Positions 1 through 7,710 of a DNA stretch of 64,000 nt are shown piece by piece. The position numbers and the translations under genes are program-made. The stretch comes from Akkermansiaceae bacterium (GTDB taxonomy: Bacteria; Verrucomicrobiota; Verrucomicrobiia; Verrucomicrobiales; Akkermansiaceae): the NCBI GenBank assembly GCA_903908495.1, contig CAIVSK010000028.1:1-64000 (forward strand), read 5' to 3'. The notes under the pieces are model-generated. The model searched no databases, was not told the DNA's origin, and saw nothing but the letters and a program-made list of their open reading frames with translations. The stretch's first letter is position 1. Each line of letters begins with the position of its first letter.

Positions 1-11
1 CGCGCAACCGG

Positions 12-116
12 CCGTTAGCCGTTAGCCGTTAGCCGTTAGCCGTTAGCCGTTAGCCGTTAGCCGTTAGCCGTTAGCCGTTAGCCGTTAGCCGTTGGCCGTT
101 GGCCGTTGGCCGTTGG
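12..116. repeat. Tandem heptanucleotide repeat, 15 units
   Basis: Eleven perfect head-to-tail copies of CCGTTAG (12-88) are followed by four copies of CCGTTGG (89-116) that differ by one base. The array ends just past the stop codon of the minus-strand lipoprotein gene. There are no spacers, so it is not a CRISPR. The block of changed units at one end is typical of slippage-generated arrays. The same GTTAG core recurs through the coding sequence of the window. Confidence 0.95.
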
Positions 117-120
117 CCGC

Positions 121-360
121 TCAGTAGCCTTCTTGCTGGTCCTTGGACTTGCCGTAAGCGCCGCCGATGAGAGTGCCCGCACCGGCACCAATGAGCGCGC
201 CTTGACCCGCGTGACCGGATTGATTGCCGATGATGGCACCCGTGCCAGCACCGAGAAGGGCGCCGGTGGCCATGCCGGAATTCGTGTTAGGCCCTTGGTT
301 GGAGCAGGAGGGCAGGGCGAAAGCAGCTGCGACGGCGAGGATGGCTAGGGTGTTTTTCAT
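121..360 (-). CDS. Small glycine-zipper lipoprotein
   Basis: A 79-residue protein. The start was placed at the Met of MKNTLAILAV because it opens a clean lipoprotein signal: a hydrophobic stretch at residues 4-16, then a lipobox-like ALPSC with the acylated Cys at 19. The rest is a Gly/Ala-rich segment with GxxxG spacing (ATGALLGAGTGAIIGNQ and a second similar block), as in glycine-zipper or YMGG-type outer-membrane proteins. It probably sits in the outer membrane or periplasm. Its job is unknown; relatives are structural or stress proteins. It is the last gene of the minus-strand run and abuts the tandem repeat. An upstream in-frame Met exists but would bury the signal peptide. Confidence 0.75.
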   Translation of the reverse strand: MKNTLAILAVAAAFALPSCSNQGPNTNSGMATGALLGAGTGAIIGNQSGHAGQGALIGAGAGTLIGGAYGKSKDQQEGY

Positions 361-528
361 GGTTGTAGTGTCGATTAAACCCGACGATGAAACCTGCCGC
401 CGTTCGACCCCGAACGCAAGGGAAACCGGAAGTTTTCCAAAAGGGTCTCCCAACTGGAGGAGTCTCCAATTATCAAAAACCAGTATTGATGTGCGGACGG
501 TGGCACTTGGCCTGCAGGAGGGTTGGCG

Positions 529-1416
529 CTAACCCAGGGCTGCCGCAAGGTGAAATATTCCCGCAAACATTAACAACAGGACGCCGCCGAGCGCCAGCAA
601 GCGGTTGTAGATGGGGCCGGGGGCGGAGGTCCGCACACCGTGGACAATCCGCCAGCCCAGGAGAACGATTGGAAGCCCGGCAAGTGCCAACCACGGCAGG
701 CCGAGGGCGATCCAGGCACCGCCGGCGGCAGCGGCGAGCACCAGTTCGGTGGCGATGACGGCCACTGCCGCCTGATGGCCGAAGCGGACGGCGAGGGTGC
801 GCTTGCCGGTGGTGGCGTCCTCCGCCCGGTCGCGGAGGTTGTTGATGGAGATGAGCACGGCGGAGAGCAGGCCGATTTGCAATCCCAACAGCCCGGCTGC
901 CGGTGGCCAGGTGCCGGTTTGGATGAAGACGGTTCCCGCCACGGCGACGAAACCGAAGAAGAGAATGACAAACACTTCGCCCAAACCGCGATAGGCCAGC
1001 GGAAACGGGCCGCCGGTGTAGCCGTAGGCCAGAAACAACGAGGGCCCGCCGATGATCAGGATCGGCCACCCCCGCGCCTGATAGAGAACGCTCCCAAACC
1101 CGGCTGCCAGAAGCAAAAATCCCAGCGCCAAACCCAACACCACGCGCGGTGAAAGCAAGCCGGAGGCCGTCACCCGCTTCGGCCCGAGGCGGCGCGCGGT
1201 ATCGGCACCTTTGTGCGAATCGATCGCGTCGTTGAAGAAATTGGTGGCGATCTGGATGGCGACGGCACCACCCAAGGTGCACAGGGCGAGGGTGAGGTGG
1301 AAAACGCCGGTGAGTTTCCAGGCGAGCACGCAGGCGGCCCACACCGGCACGACGGCGGCGGGCAGCGTCTTGGGACGCGCGGCGAGAAGACAGGCATGCA
1401 AAGTGGAGGCGGGCAC
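529..1416 (-). CDS. menA: 1,4-dihydroxy-2-naphthoate polyprenyltransferase (MenA)
   Basis: A 295-residue integral membrane prenyltransferase of the UbiA superfamily. It attaches the polyprenyl chain to dihydroxynaphthoate in menaquinone synthesis. The first Asp-rich motif is at residues 59-72 (NFFNDAIDSHKGAD) and the second is NNLRDRAEDATTGKRT in the middle loop; both bind the Mg-prenyl diphosphate. About eight hydrophobic helices are evident and the length is normal for MenA. DHNA preference is inferred from the NDAIDSHKGAD form of motif one. Menaquinone is the expected electron carrier between the complex I and alternative complex III encoded in the window. No other men gene is nearby. Confidence 0.9.
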   Translation of the reverse strand: MPASTLHACLLAARPKTLPAAVVPVWAACVLAWKLTGVFHLTLALCTLGGAVAIQIATNFFNDAIDSHKGADTARRLGPKRVTASGLLSPRVVLGLALGFLLLAAGFGSVLYQARGWPILIIGGPSLFLAYGYTGGPFPLAYRGLGEVFVILFFGFVAVAGTVFIQTGTWPPAAGLLGLQIGLLSAVLISINNLRDRAEDATTGKRTLAVRFGHQAAVAVIATELVLAAAAGGAWIALGLPWLALAGLPIVLLGWRIVHGVRTSAPGPIYNRLLALGGVLLLMFAGIFHLAAALG

Positions 1417-1508
1417 GGCGCGAGTGGAGCAGTTCCCGCCGCGGGAATCGAGACGAGATGAGAGGTGCCGGACGAATTGTCCGAAACGACGCTTGGGCGC
1501 GGCTCCGA

Positions 1509-3056
1509 TCAGCGCAAGTCGAGGATGAGGATAGCCGCATCCTTGACGCGGTCGATGACGGCGCGTTCATCGCCTTGCTTGATGGCCGCTGCGGGCTTGC
1601 GTTCCACCGCCAACTTGGCTTCCGGCACGGAAGCCAGGAACGTCCACGCCACGTTGCCCTTGATCGCATAGCTCACGTTGGCAATGCCGGTGCCGCTGCG
1701 GGAGTCTTCCAAGCGCGAATTGACCACGCCGACGACCCAGCCGGTCTTGAGATCGACGAGAGGGCCGCCCGAATTGCCGTGCTGCACTGGCACGGTGGTC
1801 TGATAGTGGTTTTTGCTGTCGGCGATTCCCGTGACGCTGCTGATGCGACCGTCGGTGAATTTCGGTTCGAGCCCCTGGACCTGGGGATTGGGATAGCCGA
1901 TGGTGAAGACGGTTTGCCCGAGCTTGAGTTCGGCTTCGCCTTTGGAAACCGGCAACCAGGACGGTGGCATCGAAGCGGCCTTCAACAGCGCCAAATCATT
2001 GACCGTATCGGTTTTGACCACCGTGGCCTGAATGATAGTGCCGTCCCGCATGCGCAGCTCCACCGACTTCGCGGCATTAACCACATGGTGATTGGTCAGC
2101 AGCCAGCCATCGGCGGACACCCAGAAGCCCGAGCCGAAGGCGGCATACCTGCTGAAGTCAAAGCTGGCACCCGGCGAGCCGTCAGCGGAGTTGGGATTTT
2201 TCCCCGCCAAGCCTGGCACCAGGTCCTCCGGCTTGCGGCCGTGGTCCTCCAACCAGTGGTACAAGATGGAATTCTTGCCCGCACGCTCGATCATGCGCGC
2301 CGCGACGAATTTATCCGCTTCCTCCGCAGAGCTGCGTTCCTTGGCATTTTCCGGCAGCAGCGCCACGTCATTGCGGATGTTTTCCAGTTCGGTGATGAAT
2401 GCACCAGCTGCTGTCTCGTCACCCTCAAACAATCGTGTCGCATAGTACTTCCGCATCTTGGTCCGCTGCATGGCCGCCTCAGCTTCCAGCTTGACGCGTG
2501 CCGTCTGATTCTCCTCCTGCTCCGCCTGTTCCTGCTTGTCACGGATGAGTTTGCCGCGCTCGACTTCTTTCTCGAGTTCCTTTTGTTTGGCTTCGAGGCG
2601 CTCCACGTCCTTGTCCCGCGCGGCGTGTCCGGCACCGGTTGGGGCCGTTGGCGGTGGAGTGGGTGGAGCCGGGTTTTGATTGGCGTGCTGCATCATCCAC
2701 AGCAATCCGAAAACCAGCAGTCCGCCGCCAATCAGCACGCTCGCGATCAGGATCTTGTCTTTGGTATCGCTGCTGTCCTGCTGTCTCTGGGCGAAGGCGG
2801 GCGGCGCGTGGCGCTGCTGGCCCGCCAGACCCGGCCGCGGCATCGCCACGGGCGGATGGCCTGGTCCCGCATGCGGCGCGAGCGTCGGCCTCGGACCGGC
2901 CCCGACCACCTGCGCCGTGACCACCGGCAGTGGCTGCGGCGTGGCGGCCACCACGAATTCCTGACCACAGGATGGGCACTGGCCGGTGCCACCGACGTTG
3001 CTGGTTTCCGCCAGCATTTCCAAGCCGCAATTGGGACACTTGAAATGGAGATTCAT
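1509..3056 (-). CDS. Membrane-anchored trypsin-like serine protease with N-terminal zinc ribbon
   Basis: A 515-residue protein. In order: a zinc ribbon with Cys 7, 10, 27 and 30; a Pro/Ala-rich linker; one membrane helix at about 101-123; a charged coiled coil at about 147-200; and a trypsin-like protease domain from about 305. The catalytic triad is His324 (TNHHVV), Asp354 (NDLALLK) and Ser429 (GNSGGPLVD), as in the HtrA/DegP fold. No PDZ domain follows the protease, unlike DegP. The zinc ribbon resembles the MJ0042-type ribbons common at the N-terminus of PVC and myxobacterial membrane proteins. Inference: the ribbon is cytoplasmic and the protease periplasmic. Substrate is unknown. Confidence 0.85.
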   Translation of the reverse strand: MNLHFKCPNCGLEMLAETSNVGGTGQCPSCGQEFVVAATPQPLPVVTAQVVGAGPRPTLAPHAGPGHPPVAMPRPGLAGQQRHAPPAFAQRQQDSSDTKDKILIASVLIGGGLLVFGLLWMMQHANQNPAPPTPPPTAPTGAGHAARDKDVERLEAKQKELEKEVERGKLIRDKQEQAEQEENQTARVKLEAEAAMQRTKMRKYYATRLFEGDETAAGAFITELENIRNDVALLPENAKERSSAEEADKFVAARMIERAGKNSILYHWLEDHGRKPEDLVPGLAGKNPNSADGSPGASFDFSRYAAFGSGFWVSADGWLLTNHHVVNAAKSVELRMRDGTIIQATVVKTDTVNDLALLKAASMPPSWLPVSKGEAELKLGQTVFTIGYPNPQVQGLEPKFTDGRISSVTGIADSKNHYQTTVPVQHGNSGGPLVDLKTGWVVGVVNSRLEDSRSGTGIANVSYAIKGNVAWTFLASVPEAKLAVERKPAAAIKQGDERAVIDRVKDAAILILDLR

Positions 3057-3182
3057 GAGGGTGAATGGTAAGAAATAGGGCCGTTCGCCGCCTCTAGCGA
3101 GGAGCTAGCACTTGCTGCCGGAGTCTGTTACGGGCATCAGTCCCCCGAAATAACAAAAAATATGCTAGAGCTGGGGCGCTTG

Positions 3183-4196
3183 TCAGCCGAACGCCTTGAG
3201 GAAGCCGACCTCAATGGCCAAGGGCTCGAAGGCATTGGTATCGAGGGTGCGGCGCAGGGCGTCGAGCGCCTCCATGCGCAGCAGCAAGCGGGATTCGCTT
3301 TCGGCCTCGGCGATGGGCCGCAATTTGGGGGCGGAATCGGGGAAATCCAGTCCGCCGGCGCGGGTTTTAAGGCGGAGCAGGTCGGCCATCCAGGCCATAA
3401 GCACGTCAAACAAGCGGCCGCGTGAATCCAGATACTCGGCCTGTGCCGCGGCCTCGTGAAACACCTTGCGCTCCTTCAACCAGCTGCCGTCGGTCGCCTC
3501 GCGGTAGGCGGCAATTTCTTCTTTTTCGGCGGCCGAAGCCGCCGCCTCCGCAGCCTCGCGGCGCTGGGCCAGGAATGAGACAAAGGCCGCTTTAAGGTGC
3601 AAGGCGGCGATCGGGGTGCCGAAGCCGCGGGTGGCTGCCAGATTCAGAGCCGCCACCAACTCGGCGCCGCCCTCGGCCAGCAGCGGCCGCCCGCCCAGCA
3701 GCTGGATGCGCACGCAGCGCGATAGAATCGTCGGCAACAAGCGCTGTGGGTTGGCGCTCAGCAACAACAACAGCGTGCGTTGCGGCGGTTCTTCCAGGGT
3801 CTTAAGAAACGCGTTTGCCGCTTGGTCGTTCATGCGGTCGGCCTCCACAATGACCCCGACCTTGCAGGCCCCGCCGGGTGCCGCCAGATGCAACGTGTGT
3901 TCCAGGTCGCGGATTTCATCGACGCCGATGCGGCGGGATTTCATGCGGGGCCGCAACACCCGCACCCAGCCGCTTTCCAATTCATCGAGTGCGGGTACGG
4001 TGACCGGCACGGGCTCGCCAAACAAATCGAAGCCGCCGCCGGACTGCGGCGAATTATTGACCAATTGGATCAGGCGGGCGGCCAGGGATTCCTTACCGCA
4101 GCCGACCGCGCCGCTGATTAAGAACGCGTGGGCCAGGCGGCCGCGCTCGTTGGCTGCCGCGATCAACTCGAATGCCCGGTCTGAGGTGTATGCCAT
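3183..4196 (-). CDS. holB: DNA polymerase III delta-prime subunit
   Basis: A 337-residue AAA+ clamp-loader subunit that helps load the sliding clamp. Visible features: a P-loop-like segment (GAVGCGKES, residues 29-37) in which the residue after Lys is Glu rather than Ser/Thr, fitting the family's weak or absent ATP binding; a Walker B region (VGVIVEADRMNDQAANAFLK); the hallmark LEEPP; and the SRC motif in ILSRCVRI that supplies the arginine finger. The start at MAYTSDRAFE matches homologues; 12 upstream residues are possible but look non-native. It lies downstream of rpsD beyond a terminator and is probably transcribed separately. Confidence 0.85.
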   Translation of the reverse strand: MAYTSDRAFELIAAANERGRLAHAFLISGAVGCGKESLAARLIQLVNNSPQSGGGFDLFGEPVPVTVPALDELESGWVRVLRPRMKSRRIGVDEIRDLEHTLHLAAPGGACKVGVIVEADRMNDQAANAFLKTLEEPPQRTLLLLLSANPQRLLPTILSRCVRIQLLGGRPLLAEGGAELVAALNLAATRGFGTPIAALHLKAAFVSFLAQRREAAEAAASAAEKEEIAAYREATDGSWLKERKVFHEAAAQAEYLDSRGRLFDVLMAWMADLLRLKTRAGGLDFPDSAPKLRPIAEAESESRLLLRMEALDALRRTLDTNAFEPLAIEVGFLKAFG

Positions 4197-4308
4197 GCGC
4201 CGCGATGGTGGCTGGCCCTGCCCGCCGCGCAATCACAAAGCGATCATTGCAGTGCTGAATTGTGGCGACGGGGGGAGATTGCGGCCGCGGGGGGGGGATC
4301 AGGACACT

Positions 4309-4432
4309 TGCGGCGAGACGCCGCAGCCACGGCCTGCGGAACGACACTTGCCAGTGTCGTGTGAAGAGGTGAAGAAGCGGGGCGAGCTGTGCTGGGTCCG
4401 AGGCACTTGCGGCGAGGCGCCAAGGCAGCCAC
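4309..4432. repeat. Two decayed copies of a dispersed GC-rich element in a 426-bp intergenic stretch
   Basis: The stretch between holB and rpsD (4197-4622) carries no convincing gene. It holds two related words, at 4309-4330 (TGCGGCGAGACGCCGCAGCC + AC) and 4408-4432, each preceded by CACT. A third relative lies far away at 57120-57142. Further right, 4515-4555 is rich in the words GGATGC and GCCGGC. This looks like degenerate intergenic repeat DNA rather than a regulatory region. The holB promoter must lie somewhere in the stretch but could not be picked out. Confidence 0.5.
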
Positions 4433-4560
4433 TGGCCGGGCATCCTGCCAGTTCCCCGGGGTGCGAGCATGGGCGGCAACTGGAGCGCGCTCATGCTCCT
4501 CGAAGAGGGATTGACAGGATGCGAATCCCAGCCGGCAGGATGCCGGCGCTCCCCAAGACG

Positions 4561-4591
4561 CAAAAACGCCCGGGTTTGCAGCCCGGGCGTT
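4561..4591 (-). terminator. Intrinsic terminator of the rpsM-rpsK-rpsD operon
   Basis: A perfect 10-bp stem, AACGCCCGGG (4565-4574) pairing with CCCGGGCGTT (4582-4591), with a 7-nt loop. Read on the minus strand it runs into TTTTTG. It begins about 30 bp past the rpsD stop codon, so the operon ends here. Confidence 0.85.
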
Positions 4592-4622
4592 CTGTGAAAT
4601 GAATGAGGTGAACAAGCGCCGG

Positions 4623-5234
4623 TTAGCGCGAGTAGAGCTCGACGATGAGCTGCTCGTTGACGAGCGGATCGATCTCGTCACGTGCTGGCACGCGGGACAT
4701 CGTTCCTTCCATCTTGTCGCGGTCCAGCGTGAGCCAGTCCTTGACCGAGGCGGCCTGGGTCAGGTCGAGCATGCGCAACGCCAATTGCTTGGAGGATGGC
4801 TTGGCACCGACCTTGACGACATCGCCCGGCTTGCACTGGAAGCTTGGAATGTCCACACAATGGCCGTTGACCAGGATGTGGCCGTGATTGACCAACTGGC
4901 GGGCCGCCTGGCGGGTGTTGCCGAAGCCGAAGCGATAGCACACGTTGTCGAGACGCGTCTCGAGCAATTGCAGCAGGATCACCCCGGTGACGCCACGGCG
5001 ACGGGCGGCTTCCTCGTAATACTTGCGGAATTGCTTCTCCAACACACCGTATTGAAAGCGCAGTTTCTGCTTTTCACCAAGGGCGACGGAATATTCGCTC
5101 TTCTTTTTGCGTCCGGCGCGCACACCGTGCTGACCGGGCGGGAAATTGCGCCGCTCGAGCGCTTTGGACGGGCCGAAGAGAGAGACGCCGAAACGGCGGC
5201 TGATCTTCGCGCGGGGACCTGTGTAACGTGCCAT
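4623..5234 (-). CDS. rpsD: 30S ribosomal protein S4
   Basis: A 203-residue primary 16S-binding protein of the small subunit. It starts MARYTGPRAKISRRFG, carries the S4 RNA-binding domain (LETRLDNVCYRFGFGNTRQAARQLVNHGHILVNG) and has the normal bacterial length. The N-terminal zinc-binding Cys cluster of some S4 proteins is absent. It is the last gene of a three-gene operon: a terminator follows, where rpoA and rplQ usually lie. S4 is the classic translational repressor of this operon in E. coli; no matching leader structure was identified here. Confidence 0.97.
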   Translation of the reverse strand: MARYTGPRAKISRRFGVSLFGPSKALERRNFPPGQHGVRAGRKKKSEYSVALGEKQKLRFQYGVLEKQFRKYYEEAARRRGVTGVILLQLLETRLDNVCYRFGFGNTRQAARQLVNHGHILVNGHCVDIPSFQCKPGDVVKVGAKPSSKQLALRMLDLTQAASVKDWLTLDRDKMEGTMSRVPARDEIDPLVNEQLIVELYSR

Positions 5235-5261
5235 GATCTGTTAGTTTGAAATTGATAGGGA

Positions 5262-5798
5262 TTACACGCGACGGGCCTTCTTGGGGCGGCAGCCGTTGTG
5301 GGGGATTGGCGTCACATCGCGGATGGAGAGAATCTCCAGACCCAAGCCTTGGACGGCACGCACCGCAGCCTCGCGGCCGGAACCGGGACCTTTCACCCGC
5401 ACTTCAGCTTCCTTCAGGCCGTGGCCCATGGCCTGACGGCAGGCGTCCTGCGACACCACCTGGGCGGCGTAGGCCGTGCTCTTGCGCGAGCCCTTGAAGC
5501 CCATCTTGCCGGCACTCGACCAACCGATTGAGTTGCCATTGGTGTCAGTCACGCTGACCAAGGTGTTGTTGAAAGTGGCGGTGACGTGAACGATGCCGCG
5601 GAGGACATTTTTCGAGCCTTTGGCCTTGTGAATCTTGATTTCCTCCTCACCTCCGCCGATTTCGGCGAAAATGTCGCGCTTGACCGCCTTGGGCGGCATG
5701 CCCTCGACGGCGGCCTCCGGTGCGGCAGCGGGGGCGGCGGGGGCAGGTTTGACCACCGCAGGAGCGGCGGGAATGGGAGTCGTTGCTTCGTCTGACAT
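5262..5798 (-). CDS. rpsK: 30S ribosomal protein S11 with N-terminal extension
   Basis: A 178-residue protein. The conserved S11 core begins near residue 53 ([25 protein letters not shown]) and continues through KSTAYAAQ and the C-terminal [13 protein letters not shown]. Ahead of it is an extra segment of about 50 residues that is Ala/Pro-rich and then acidic, absent from the usual 127-130 residue S11. No Met close to the core start gives a standard-length protein; MPPKAVKRD at residue 34 is the only internal alternative and would still leave about 19 extra residues. It sits between rpsM and rpsD on the same strand. Confidence 0.95.
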   Translation of the reverse strand: MSDEATTPIPAAPAVVKPAPAAPAAAPEAAVEGMPPKAVKRDIFAEIGGGEEEIKIHKAKGSKNVLRGIVHVTATFNNTLVSVTDTNGNSIGWSSAGKMGFKGSRKSTAYAAQVVSQDACRQAMGHGLKEAEVRVKGPGSGREAAVRAVQGLGLEILSIRDVTPIPHNGCRPKKARRV

Positions 5799-5826
5799 AG
5801 GGAGAGCTCTTGGTGCTTACTGGAAA

Positions 5827-6195
5827 TTATTTCTTCACGCCGACGGTCTTCTTCTTGCCCTTACGGGTGCGGGCATTGGTGCGGGTGCGCTGGCCGCGGA
5901 CCGGCAAGCCGCGCTTGTGGCGGATGCCGCGGTAGCAATTGATCGAGGTGAGCCGCTTGAGTTGTGTCTGGCGCTCGCGGCGCAGATCGCCTTCGATGAG
6001 GATCGACTCGGCCTGAATCACTTGCGCGATTCGCACCAATTGGTCTTCGGTGAGCTGCCCGGTGCGGATGTTCGGGTCGATGCCGGAGTGTTCTAGAATT
6101 TTTGCCGCGGTCGGGCGGCCAATGCCAAACATGTAGGGCAGAGAAGCTTCGATGCGCTTCTCATTGGGGATTTCAATGCCTAGGATACGTGCCAT
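5827..6195 (-). CDS. rpsM: 30S ribosomal protein S13
   Basis: A 122-residue small-subunit head protein contacting the P-site tRNA and, through bridges, the large subunit. The start MARILGIEIPNEKRIE is standard; an in-frame extension upstream lacks similarity to S13. The helix-two-turn-helix (FGIGRPTAAKIL), the RGIRHKRGLPVRGQRT motif and the Lys-rich tail are all present. It is the first gene of the rpsM-rpsK-rpsD operon. No rpmJ, infA or secY is seen upstream in the window; the next gene upstream is an Rpn nuclease. Confidence 0.97.
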   Translation of the reverse strand: MARILGIEIPNEKRIEASLPYMFGIGRPTAAKILEHSGIDPNIRTGQLTEDQLVRIAQVIQAESILIEGDLRRERQTQLKRLTSINCYRGIRHKRGLPVRGQRTRTNARTRKGKKKTVGVKK

Positions 6196-6295
6196 GATGT
6201 GCGGGAATTTCGCGTGACCGCGTGACGACACCGGAACTGTCCGGATCTGCCGCGGGGGCGGATGGTTTAGCAAACGTCCGGCCACTGGCAAGCCG

Positions 6296-6362
6296 GAAAT
6301 GGCAAAATTTTGAATTTCCCGCCGATTTTTTTAATTTGCCTGCCATTGCAAGGATTTTTCGA
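6296..6362 (-). promoter_or_regulatory. AT-rich island upstream of rpsM, probable promoter region
   Basis: In the 234-bp gap between the Rpn gene and rpsM, 6296-6362 is strikingly A/T-rich for this genome (runs of T and A, including TTTTTTTAATTTG). It lies 100-170 bp ahead of the rpsM start. On the minus strand TTGCAA could act as a -35, but no well-spaced -10 was found. The promoter call rests on composition and position only. Confidence 0.3.
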
Positions 6363-6429
6363 GGGTGCTTGGAGGGGCTAAGCGGCATGGGGATGACGTT
6401 GCAGGGGTCCCACGGGACGCGTAATGCAG

Positions 6430-7332
6430 CTACAAGCGGGCAATTCGCGCCATTGGCACTCCGGTGATGCGGGCGATGGTCTCGGGGTCGATGCCCGCTG
6501 CTTGCATTGCCGCCGAGGTCTCACGCAGGGTTTCGGCCTTACCAGCAGCCTTGCCCTCGGCCAACCCTGCGGCCTTGCCCTCGGCCAAGCCCTCGGCAAA
6601 TTTCCCGCTCAGCAGGCTGCGTTCGATCCTCACGGCGTCCCAAAATCCGTCATAAATCGCCAATTGCTCGCGCGTGAAGCCGCATTCCTCGGCGATGGTC
6701 AGGGCCTGGCGCAGCGGCTCGTTGATGCCGACCTGCGCGCTGAAATCCGCCACTGAAAGATGACCCTGGCTGCCTGCATCGCCGGCTTCACGCAGGAATT
6801 TGAGCCAGGCCCAGCGCAGTTTGCGCGCCTCCTGCGGGTTGGTTTCGCGGTATTTGGGCAATTCCACGAAAATCAACCGCAGGCCCTCCAGCACCCGCTG
6901 CGGGTTGTCGGTTTCGACGATCCGGTAGTCGTGGTAGTATGCGTCGGGATCGGGATCGTAGGTGGCATCCAGCAGGCTCAAGCCCCAGACCGGGCAGAGC
7001 AGATCGTAGCTCTCGCTTTTTTCCAACTGCCGCACATACGCTTTGCTGGCGTTGAAGAGCACCCGCTGGAGAAACGAACTGGTCCACTGCATCTGCATTT
7101 CCACGATGAATTGGCGGCCGAGGGCATCCTTGCAGCGAACGTCGACGATGCTGTTCTTGATCACCGGAATGTCCGGCACCTGCTCGCTGGGCAGATACTC
7201 CAACATGGCGATGTGCTGGCTTTCATCGGCAAATGGCAGCACCCCGTTGAGAAAATCCCGCAGAATCTCCGGGTGCTCACCGAAAATCCGCTTGAACACC
7301 AAATCACTGCGGGGATCGAGAAAATGCGCCAT
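6430..7332 (-). CDS. Rpn family (PD-(D/E)XK) recombination-promoting nuclease / putative transposase
   Basis: A 300-residue protein of the Rpn/YhgA-like family, DNA endonucleases with the PD-(D/E)XK fold. The N-terminus MAHFLDPRSDLVFKRIFG is the family signature. The nuclease core shows Asp64 (SIVDVRC), Glu78 and Gln80 (FIVEMQMQ), the D-ExQ arrangement of the family. The C-terminal third contains short repeats (AEGKAAGL and variants) typical of its hypervariable tail. Related proteins promote RecA-independent recombination or behave as phage-responsive nucleases; which applies here is unknown. It stands alone between the ribosomal operon and the respiratory cluster, on the opposite strand to the latter. 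Confidence 0.88.
   Translation of the reverse strand: MAHFLDPRSDLVFKRIFGEHPEILRDFLNGVLPFADESQHIAMLEYLPSEQVPDIPVIKNSIVDVRCKDALGRQFIVEMQMQWTSSFLQRVLFNASKAYVRQLEKSESYDLLCPVWGLSLLDATYDPDPDAYYHDYRIVETDNPQRVLEGLRLIFVELPKYRETNPQEARKLRWAWLKFLREAGDAGSQGHLSVADFSAQVGINEPLRQALTIAEECGFTREQLAIYDGFWDAVRIERSLLSGKFAEGLAEGKAAGLAEGKAAGKAETLRETSAAMQAAGIDPETIARITGVPMARIARL
6537..6600. repeat. Internal coding repeat in the Rpn gene
   Basis: About three imperfect copies of a roughly 24-bp unit containing GCCTTGCCCTCGGCCAA encode the (AEGKAAGL)-like repeats near residues 245-265 of the Rpn protein. Copy number in such arrays can change by slippage without breaking the frame, altering the tail length. Confidence 0.7.
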
Positions 7333-7592
7333 ATCCGACGTAGGGTCGCATGCCGGGGGCCACTGTCAAGCCGGCAGACGGCAGTGCCCCGCCCCGCGGC
7401 CCTCCGCCAGACCCACCCGGCGTCAACAAAGAATTTCATTATCGGGAGTCTCCTGCACGTCGGGAGGGCCCTTGTGTGGCGTGCGGGCAGCGATGGTGGC
7501 ATCAAAATACCCGTGGCGTGCGTCGGGGGGCGACAACCCCATCCGGCGGGCCTTGGCCGCGGAACGCCTGCCGAATAAAAAGCTGATTTTTT

Positions 7593-7624
7593 GGGTTGCA
7601 CGTTTACGAAGGGGTTGCATGTTT
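7593..7624 (+). promoter_or_regulatory. Direct repeat upstream of the alternative complex III operon
   Basis: Two near-identical 13-bp words, GGGTTGCACGTTT (7593-7605) and GGGTTGCATGTTT (7612-7624), start 19 bp apart and lie about 90-120 bp upstream of actA. They fall in the 378-bp gap between the divergent Rpn gene and actA. Tandem words at this spacing are a common form for an activator site; the TTGCA(C/T) core could also be a -35 element. The function is inferred from position only. Confidence 0.35.
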
Positions 7625-7710
7625 GCGCCTCGACCGGCTTCGTTCGGGGCGATTTTGTATTTGTCTGTGACCCTTTCCGCAATTTTCATCCCATTTCCCA
7701 CAGCCCTCCC

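Noticed and set aside
12-116. Regular array that could be taken for a CRISPR
   Set aside because: Units are 7 bp, head to tail, with no spacers and no cas genes in the window.
1458-3071. Long plus-strand open frame of 537 codons
   Set aside because: Antisense shadow of the serine protease gene, which has full domain evidence; the shadow lacks any motif.
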